From: Akkermansiaceae bacterium
Lineage (GTDB): Bacteria; Verrucomicrobiota; Verrucomicrobiia; Verrucomicrobiales; Akkermansiaceae
Reading direction: 5' to 3'
Assembly (NCBI GenBank): GCA_903909905.1
Contig: CAIVXP010000219.1
Coordinates: 1-5,131 of the forward strand
Length of the DNA stretch: 5,131 bases
Below, in pieces: positions 1-4,081 of this stretch. Position numbers and translations under genes: made by a program. The first letter of the stretch is position 1; every line of letters begins with the position of its first letter. The notes beneath the pieces are model-generated. The model searched no databases. It was not told where the DNA came from and saw only the letters and a list, made by a program, of their open reading frames with translations.

Positions 1-1028
1 GGATCGGTGCCATGCACAAACCATGCGGCAATGCTTTGATCGCCGATGAACAGATTCGCCGATAGCCAGATCGCCGCACCGGCCGGCAGCGCAAACACCA
101 CGGCGCGCCACAGCACGATCAGCGTCCGATCAATGACCGAAGTATAAAGGGTCTTCCAGAAATCCGGCGGACGGTAGGGCGGCAGTTCGAGGCTGAAGGT
201 CGAGGCCTCGCCGCGCAGCACCGTGCGGGCAAGCATCCACGAACTCAGCATCGCAAAACCAAAACCCAACAAGGCCACCGCCAACACCGAGAGAGCGGCG
301 ATCGAGCCCCCCCAACCGCGCGGCGCAAGCGTGCCGATGAAGACGCCCGCCATCAGGATCTGCGTCGGCCAGCGACCATTGCAGAGAGAAAAGTTGTTCG
401 TCAAAATCGCGATCAATCGCTCGCGCGGCGAATCAATGATCCGCGTGGCAACCACGCCCGCCGCATTGCAACCCAAGCCCATCGCCATCGTCAGCGCCTG
501 TTTGCCATGCGCACCGACGCGCTGAAACATGCGATCGAGGTTGAAGGCGACGCGCGGCAAATACCCAAAATCTTCCAACAAGGTGAAACAGGGAAAGAAA
601 ATCGCCATCGGCGGCAGCATCACGCTAATCACCCACGCGGTGGCGAGGTACATGCCATCGACGAGCAAGCCCTTCAACCACCACGGCGCACCCGCCGAAA
701 CAAACAACTCCGATAGCCAGCCATGACCTTTGTCGACGAGCAAGGATCCCAACATCGCCGATGGAACATTCGCGCCGACAATCGTGAGCCAAAGGATCGC
801 ACCCAGCACGGCGATCATGATCGGAAAAGCGGTGAGTGGATGAGTCAGCAAACGATCCAAGGCCTGCTGCCACGCCAGCCGTCGGTCACCACCACTGCGC
901 GTGACGCTGCGCTCGGCGATTCGCGCGGCCTCGCCATGAATCGACTCGGCGATCCGGTCGTGCAGGTCCTGCGGCAGTTGCCATCGCAACTCCCCCGCCT
1001 CTTTTAACACATCGTCCTTGCTCTTCAT
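1..1028 (-). CDS. feoB: FeoB membrane core (permease half of a split ferrous iron transporter), 3' end outside window
   Basis: This frame is open for 342 codons from the ATG at 1028-1026 to the left edge and is cut there. It encodes the polytopic inner-membrane part of FeoB, which moves Fe2+ into the cytoplasm, without the GTPase domain. Residues 1-60 are charged and cytoplasmic, matching the end of the helical linker that normally follows the G domain. Hydrophobic segments lie near 67-86, 122-148, 180-196, 223-236, 243-266 and 303-325. FeoB core motifs are visible: LLEDFGYLPRVAFNLDR (150-166), GLGCNAAG (184-191, cysteine 187) and SLCNGRWPT (214-222, cysteine 216). E. coli-type FeoB has CGARLP where this protein has CNGRWP. 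The start lies 19 nt after the stop of the GTPase gene, in another frame. GAGAGG lies 13 nt upstream of the ATG, a rather long spacing. The frame stays open upstream, so a frameshifted single gene is not fully excluded. Membrane-segment limits are by eye. Confidence 0.9.
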   Translation of the reverse strand, partial: MKSKDDVLKEAGELRWQLPQDLHDRIAESIHGEAARIAERSVTRSGGDRRLAWQQALDRLLTHPLTAFPIMIAVLGAILWLTIVGANVPSAMLGSLLVDKGHGWLSELFVSAGAPWWLKGLLVDGMYLATAWVISVMLPPMAIFFPCFTLLEDFGYLPRVAFNLDRMFQRVGAHGKQALTMAMGLGCNAAGVVATRIIDSPRERLIAILTNNFSLCNGRWPTQILMAGVFIGTLAPRGWGGSIAALSVLAVALLGFGFAMLSSWMLARTVLRGEASTFSLELPPYRPPDFWKTLYTSVIDRTLIVLWRAVVFALPAGAAIWLSANLFIGDQSIAAWFVHGTD

Positions 1029-1047
1029 GAAAAATTTTTCGCCTCTC
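1029..1047 (-). promoter_or_regulatory. Junction between the FeoB halves, with weak RBS and 12-bp AT palindrome
   Basis: The 19 nt between the TGA of the GTPase gene (1050-1048) and the ATG of the permease gene (1028-1026) hold a purine-rich GAGAGG (1047-1042) and then GAAAAATTTTTC (1029-1040), a perfect 12-bp palindrome abutting the start codon. The AT block stands out from the GC-rich surroundings and would keep the start codon region unstructured or weakly self-paired. A role in ribosome reinitiation is inference. Confidence 0.45.
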
Positions 1048-1854
1048 TCAAACCTGTGGCATGGCCCTTTCCTCCACCAGATTTCCAATCTCTCCCGATT
1101 GCACGGCATCGATGATTTCGCGGTCACCTTCAAGCAATCGCAAGGCCACCCAACGCGGCTGCGCCAAACGCGGAAACACCTCCAACAAGTCGGCCTCGAC
1201 CTTATCCAATGCCTGCGTGAGCCCACGCACATCGAGCGGCAACTTGCGCGGCAACGGATCATCCGCACGGGCCGCCATCAACGAAATCTCCTTGAGCAAA
1301 TCCGCAATCCCCTCGCCCGACCGCGCCGCACACGGCACCACCGGCACACCAAGATCGCGCGCCAGATTCCGCGTGTCGATCTCCAACCCATGTGCCCGCG
1401 CCTCGTCCATGAGGTTCAAGCAAAGCACCGCACGCCGCGTGATCTGCAAGACCTGCAACACGAGGTTGAGGTTGCGCTCCATGCATGAGGCATCGACGAC
1501 CATCACCGTCACATCTGGCCTACCAAACAACAAAAACGATCTCGCGACTTCTTCATCCGGCGAGGCGGACAACAACGAATAGGTCCCCGGCAGATCGATC
1601 ATCCGGTATTTTTTTCCTTCATAAGAAAATCCGCCTTCCGCACGACCCACGGTCTTGCCCGGCCAATTTCCCGTGTGCATCCGCAAGCCGGTAAGCGCAT
1701 TGAAAACCGTGGTCTTGCCGGTGTTGGGGTTGCCTGCAAGCGCGATGACAAAATCGCTGTCATCCACGCGCAGGCCAAGCTTTTGCAAGCGACCCTGACG
1801 CGATGGACAGGTCACGCACGCTTCGCTGGGTTGATGTTCGGAAATTGGTTTCAT
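1048..1854 (-). CDS. feoB: FeoB N-terminal GTPase (G) domain as a stand-alone protein
   Basis: The product is 268 aa and cytoplasmic. It is the GTP-binding and hydrolysing part of the ferrous iron transporter FeoB, expected to act with the membrane core encoded just downstream. G motifs in order are G1 GNPNTGKT (41-48), the FeoB-typical switch NWPGKTV (64-69, with G2 threonine 68), G3 DLPG (87-90), G4 NLMD (147-150) and G5 around CAARSGEG (175-182). Residues 200-268 match the helical guanine-dissociation-inhibitor region. The protein ends where a full FeoB would run on into the first membrane helix, and no transmembrane segment is present. A CVTC pair (C13, C16) precedes the G domain and could bind metal or be structural. 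The ATG overlaps the upstream stop as ATGA with no strong RBS of its own, so translational coupling to dtxR-feoA is likely. A normal one-piece FeoB is roughly 600-800 aa. Confidence 0.93.
   Translation of the reverse strand: MKPISEHQPSEACVTCPSRQGRLQKLGLRVDDSDFVIALAGNPNTGKTTVFNALTGLRMHTGNWPGKTVGRAEGGFSYEGKKYRMIDLPGTYSLLSASPDEEVARSFLLFGRPDVTVMVVDASCMERNLNLVLQVLQITRRAVLCLNLMDEARAHGLEIDTRNLARDLGVPVVPCAARSGEGIADLLKEISLMAARADDPLPRKLPLDVRGLTQALDKVEADLLEVFPRLAQPRWVALRLLEGDREIIDAVQSGEIGNLVEERAMPQV
1851..1854 (-). promoter_or_regulatory. ATGA start/stop overlap coupling dtxR-feoA to feoB GTPase
   Basis: The start codon of the GTPase gene (1854-1852) shares two bases with the TGA stop of the regulator-FeoA gene (1853-1851). 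This is the classic arrangement for termination-reinitiation. It suggests that FeoA-bearing regulator and FeoB GTPase are made in linked amounts. Confidence 0.85.
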
Positions 1855-2816
1855 GCTTTTTGCGATGATGAAACTTCCGCCGGCCTGAGGATCAAAATCC
1901 GTTTCGCCTGCGACTCACGCAATCCGATCATCGCTCCACGGATCACATAACTTTTCGGGCTGCCAAAGGGGCTTGAAAATTCGCAGCGGATCTTTGTTCC
2001 GGGCACCACGCCGAGATCTAGCAAACGCGTCCGTTCGGGCCCGACGCAGCTTGGCGCCAGCCCATGCACGACCGCCGTTTCGCCGACACGAAGATCCGAC
2101 AAACGCCCAAGCCCCTCGGGCAAATCATCCCCCACATCGATGCCGATCAAATGAATCAATCCCGCAACCGCCGCCGGAATCACGAGCTCACGGCCCTCCA
2201 CTTTTGCGGCTACCGATCCATTGGCCAAATGCGCGACCGCATCCATTCGCGTACCCGGCGCCAAACCCAGAGCACCCGCCAAGCGAAACAAAGCCTCAGG
2301 CTCATCCTCAATGTGCCCGATCCGCGCCGGCACACCTTCCGCCCACGCGGCAAGCGATGGCAATGGCCGCTTTGGCATCAGCCCCTCGCGCGTCGGGATC
2401 GGATCTCCGTGCGGATCATAACGTGGGTTGTTCATGCGGTCGGCCATGGCATTGACCTCATCCGCTTCGAGCCGGTGCTCCTCACGATGCGCCTCACGAT
2501 GCCAATCAACCGCCGGCGTGCTGGTTTGCCGCATCAACCATGTTTCAAAAATCCGGTGATTCCGCACGACCTGCAGCGCGTATTTTCTGCCCGCTTCGGA
2601 AAGTTGATGCGCATCACCCGCCGCCACCAACAAGCCGCGCGCCCGTAATTCACCCAAGGCCGCCGCCGCCTCCTCGCGCGATTTTCCCATCGCGCCAGCC
2701 AAGCTCTCAAGCGTCGCGCCCCTGCCTGCCTCATCGCAATCGAAGGCATGCTTGAGGGCATCCTCCAACAAAACCCTCAAGGCGCCGGGCGCTTCTCTGG
2801 TGAATCCGTCCATCAC
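1851..2816 (-). CDS. DtxR-family metal-dependent repressor fused to a C-terminal FeoA domain
   Basis: The product is 321 aa, against about 140-230 aa for usual DtxR/MntR proteins. Domains in order: a winged helix-turn-helix (about 16-78); a DtxR dimerisation and metal-binding domain (about 82-145) with NHRIFE (H87, E91), HREAHREEH (H106, H110, E113, H114) and DPHGDPIP (134-141); a first SH3/FeoA-like module (about 154-224, AGALGLAPGTRMD); and a second, typical FeoA module (about 238-311, TRLLDLGVVPGTKI). H87, E91, H106, E113 and H114 match DtxR/IdeR metal ligands. H110 sits where DtxR has a cysteine and MntR a glutamate, so choice of Fe2+ or Mn2+ cannot be read from sequence. It probably represses the feo genes when metal-loaded, while the C-terminal FeoA could assist FeoB; both roles are inferred. 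The start is GTG 2816 or ATG 2813, because an in-frame TGA lies at 2825-2823. Neither start has a well-spaced RBS. Confidence 0.9.
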   Translation of the reverse strand: MMDGFTREAPGALRVLLEDALKHAFDCDEAGRGATLESLAGAMGKSREEAAAALGELRARGLLVAAGDAHQLSEAGRKYALQVVRNHRIFETWLMRQTSTPAVDWHREAHREEHRLEADEVNAMADRMNNPRYDPHGDPIPTREGLMPKRPLPSLAAWAEGVPARIGHIEDEPEALFRLAGALGLAPGTRMDAVAHLANGSVAAKVEGRELVIPAAVAGLIHLIGIDVGDDLPEGLGRLSDLRVGETAVVHGLAPSCVGPERTRLLDLGVVPGTKIRCEFSSPFGSPKSYVIRGAMIGLRESQAKRILILRPAEVSSSQKA

Positions 2817-2822
2817 TTGTTG

Positions 2823-2843
2823 TCAGATCATTGGACCGCCTCC
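2823..2843 (-). promoter_or_regulatory. Strong GGAGG followed by minimal ORF ATG-ATC-TGA, in frame with dtxR-feoA
   Basis: GGAGG (2843-2839) lies 7 nt before an ATG (2831-2829), the best RBS/start spacing in the leftward array. That ATG opens a reading frame of only two sense codons, ATG-ATC, ending in TGA at 2825-2823. The stop is in frame with the regulator, and only two CAA codons separate it from the GTG (2816) and ATG (2813) starts. It may be a minimal leader ORF that feeds reinitiation, or the remains of the original start with a stop at codon 3. The sequence elements are seen directly; the function is inference. Confidence 0.55.
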
Positions 2844-2846
2844 AAG

Positions 2847-2859
2847 CGCTTCGCAAGCG
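2847..2859. repeat. Small inverted repeat between ykgJ-like gene and dtxR-feoA
   Basis: CGCTT-CGC-AAGCG forms a 5-bp stem with a 3-nt loop in the 58-nt intergenic gap, ending 3 nt before the GGAGG element on the leftward strand. There is no T-run after it, so it does not look like an intrinsic terminator. It could modulate access to the RBS. A stem this short can occur by chance. Confidence 0.3.
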
Positions 2860-2874
2860 GAAACCAAAATCGCG

Positions 2875-3267
2875 TCATTCGGCCGACCCGTCTACCACCG
2901 GAATCGCCTCGCAAACCTCACGCCAACCCGGGAAATTCCACTGATTCGGAAAACCTCGGCACTGAATCGGCTTCACGGCCTGAATCGTACAGCTGTTGCC
3001 ATCGAGCATCACGCATTCGTGATTGTCCTTTTCGAGCAACGAAAGCCCCATGCGGTCGCTGCGCAAGCGGGTGAAACGCGCAATGAATTCTTCCTCGCCG
3101 AGATTGAGAAATTTGGCGATCGCCGCGACCTCGTCTTCTTCGAGTCGCACATCACCCGGCCACTTGCAGCACGCCGCACAACGCTGGCACACATATCGCA
3201 CACCCTTTTCCAACGACGCGTCGCGGTTGGCTACGCTGCCGTGCGATGACAAGTCATGCTCACTCAT
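2875..3267 (-). CDS. YkgJ-family CxxCxxCC protein, putative Zn/Fe-binding
   Basis: The product is 130 aa, cytoplasmic, with no signal peptide or membrane segment. It has the layout of the YkgJ / CxxCxxCC family (Pfam PF03692), annotated as a putative zinc- or iron-chelating domain. CQRCAACC (27-34) is followed by an acidic helical stretch (41-62) and a second cysteine group C85, C93 and C103 in CVMLDGNSCTIQAVKPIQCR, then GFP and a final C119. All eight cysteines are in this pattern. The exact biochemical role of the family is not established. The ATG follows the amidase stop by 9 nt with only a weak GAG upstream, suggesting co-transcription and possibly coupled translation. The Feo genes 58 nt downstream make an iron-linked role plausible, but that is guilt by association. 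Confidence 0.85.
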   Translation of the reverse strand: MSEHDLSSHGSVANRDASLEKGVRYVCQRCAACCKWPGDVRLEEDEVAAIAKFLNLGEEEFIARFTRLRSDRMGLSLLEKDNHECVMLDGNSCTIQAVKPIQCRGFPNQWNFPGWREVCEAIPVVDGSAE

Positions 3268-3276
3268 GATTTGATC

Positions 3277-3972
3277 TCAGATTCGCTGATAATGATAATT
3301 CACCCGCCCAAGGAACCAGCGCCACTTCTTGCCGGGCTTGCCATTATCGAGCAAAAAGTGCGGGCAATTCTTGTTGGCCGGATTTCTGCCTTTCCTCGGC
3401 CAATGATAATGCGGCACGACATGACGCAAGGGAATGCCCTGTTTCTTCATCAGGATCGCCGTGAGTTTCGCAGTCCGCTCGATCGTTGCCCTGCGACTGC
3501 TGCCGCGATGCTCGCACATTTCGATGCCGATCGAGAGGCGGTTTCCCGGACCATGGAAATCTGCATGCTCGCCCTGCTCGCTGATCGGCATGTGCTGGAT
3601 CGCTTCGTGGTCGTCGACGGTGAAATGCCAAATGAGATAACCAATGCGGTTGCCGGTTTTGGTCTTCGGCGATCGCAGAGCGCCACGCTTGAGCGCGACC
3701 GAATGCTGATTGGCATCCGCGCGGTAATTTTGCGTGCTGTGAATCGTAATGTACCGCGGCCGCATCGGCCTCACGACCTTGCGGCCATGGCGCCCGCGCG
3801 GAACCATATCGGCGCGAAGATTCACCTCGCGATACATCCGCGAGACCGAAGTCTTGCCTGCCGATGACATCGAACGCCCACCACCTTGCGGCCCGACGCG
3901 ATGACACTGGAGGCTCAAGGCCACCGGCAGCATGACCGCCATGATGCAGAGAAAGCGTTTCACGCAAAACAT
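3277..3972 (-). CDS. Secreted Zn-dependent N-acetylmuramoyl-L-alanine amidase (Amidase_2 type)
   Basis: The product is 231 aa. It is predicted to cut the amide bond between N-acetylmuramic acid and L-alanine of peptidoglycan, acting outside the cytoplasmic membrane. Residues 1-23 form a basic-hydrophobic signal segment (KRFLCIMAVMLPVALSLQC). The cysteine at 23 lacks a good lipobox, so lipoprotein status is doubtful. The amidase domain spans about 70-210. H78 in ITIHSTQN, H188 in PHYHW and C203 in KNCPHF fit the three Zn ligands, and K201 matches the catalytic lysine of the T7 lysozyme family. WHFTVDD (115-121), HADFH (136-140) and SIGIEMCEH (147-155) are further family signatures. The protein is strongly basic and has no separate wall-binding repeat. 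An in-frame TAG directly precedes the ATG, which fixes the earliest start. No clear RBS is seen. Roles in cell-wall recycling or daughter-cell separation are both possible. Confidence 0.88.
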   Translation of the reverse strand: MFCVKRFLCIMAVMLPVALSLQCHRVGPQGGGRSMSSAGKTSVSRMYREVNLRADMVPRGRHGRKVVRPMRPRYITIHSTQNYRADANQHSVALKRGALRSPKTKTGNRIGYLIWHFTVDDHEAIQHMPISEQGEHADFHGPGNRLSIGIEMCEHRGSSRRATIERTAKLTAILMKKQGIPLRHVVPHYHWPRKGRNPANKNCPHFLLDNGKPGKKWRWFLGRVNYHYQRI

Positions 3973-4001
3973 CTAGCATAAGCACCGATCTCAAAGGAAA
4001 C

Positions 4002-4011
4002 GGAAATTTCC
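4002..4011. repeat. Perfect 10-bp palindrome GGAAATTTCC, possible operator
   Basis: GGAAATTTCC reads the same on both strands. An overlapping longer inverted repeat, AGGAAA (3995-4000) with TTTCCT (4007-4012), shares the right arm. It lies 30 nt upstream of the amidase ATG and about 70 nt upstream of cysS, where a dimeric regulator could act. It does not resemble the DtxR or Fur consensus that I know. Function is not shown. Confidence 0.35.
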
Positions 4012-4017
4012 TCCATA

Positions 4018-4060
4018 GCGGCCGATACAAGGCAGCCATTTGCTCTTGGCTCACGGCCGC
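4018..4060 (+). promoter_or_regulatory. Possible hairpin in the cysS leader
   Basis: The outer stem is GCGGCCG (4018-4024) with CGGCCGC (4054-4060), 7 bp. The inner stem is AGCCA (4034-4038) with TGGCT (4047-4051), 5 bp around the loop TTTGCTCT. The two stems are joined by an asymmetric internal loop. The structure ends 21 nt before the cysS ATG. It is not followed by a T-run, so it is not an obvious terminator. If the transcript starts upstream of 4018 it would form in the 5' leader; the start site is unknown. The same repeat can form on the opposite strand. Confidence 0.3.
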
Positions 4061-4081
4061 CAATCGCCAAACTCGCCGCGC

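Larger units (their letters stand above)
3973..4081. other. Divergent intergenic region between amidase and cysS
   Basis: These 109 nt separate the leftward array from cysS and must hold the promoter for cysS and probably that for the array. I see no convincing -35/-10 pair on either strand and no Shine-Dalgarno sequence close to either start codon. The region contains a 10-bp palindrome and a nested inverted repeat, listed separately. No T-box sequence or recognisable riboswitch is visible. Confidence 0.6.

Noticed and set aside
1040..1070. Programmed ribosomal frameshift joining the two FeoB halves
   Set aside because: The A5T5 run lies after the stop codon in the direction of translation, and no slippery heptamer or obvious downstream structure precedes the TGA. 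A sequencing indel or a true split is more likely.
1018..1488. Plus-strand open frame of 156 codons opposite the FeoB GTPase gene
   Set aside because: It is antisense to a gene with all five G motifs. Its product is rich in R, H, Q and L with no domain signature.
2823..2825. TGA in frame before dtxR-feoA as a selenocysteine or recoded codon
   Set aside because: I see no convincing SECIS-like hairpin at the right distance. TGA also ends all four complete leftward genes here, so a TGA-sense genetic code does not fit.
3904..3972. Amidase as a lipoprotein anchored at Cys23
   Set aside because: The residues before the cysteine are S-L-Q, which do not fit the usual L-[AS]-[GA]-C lipobox. An ordinary signal peptide or membrane anchor is the safer reading.
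4018..4060. Intrinsic terminator or T-box upstream of cysS
   Set aside because: No U-tract follows the hairpin on either strand and the conserved T-box sequence is absent. At most it is an uncharacterised leader structure.
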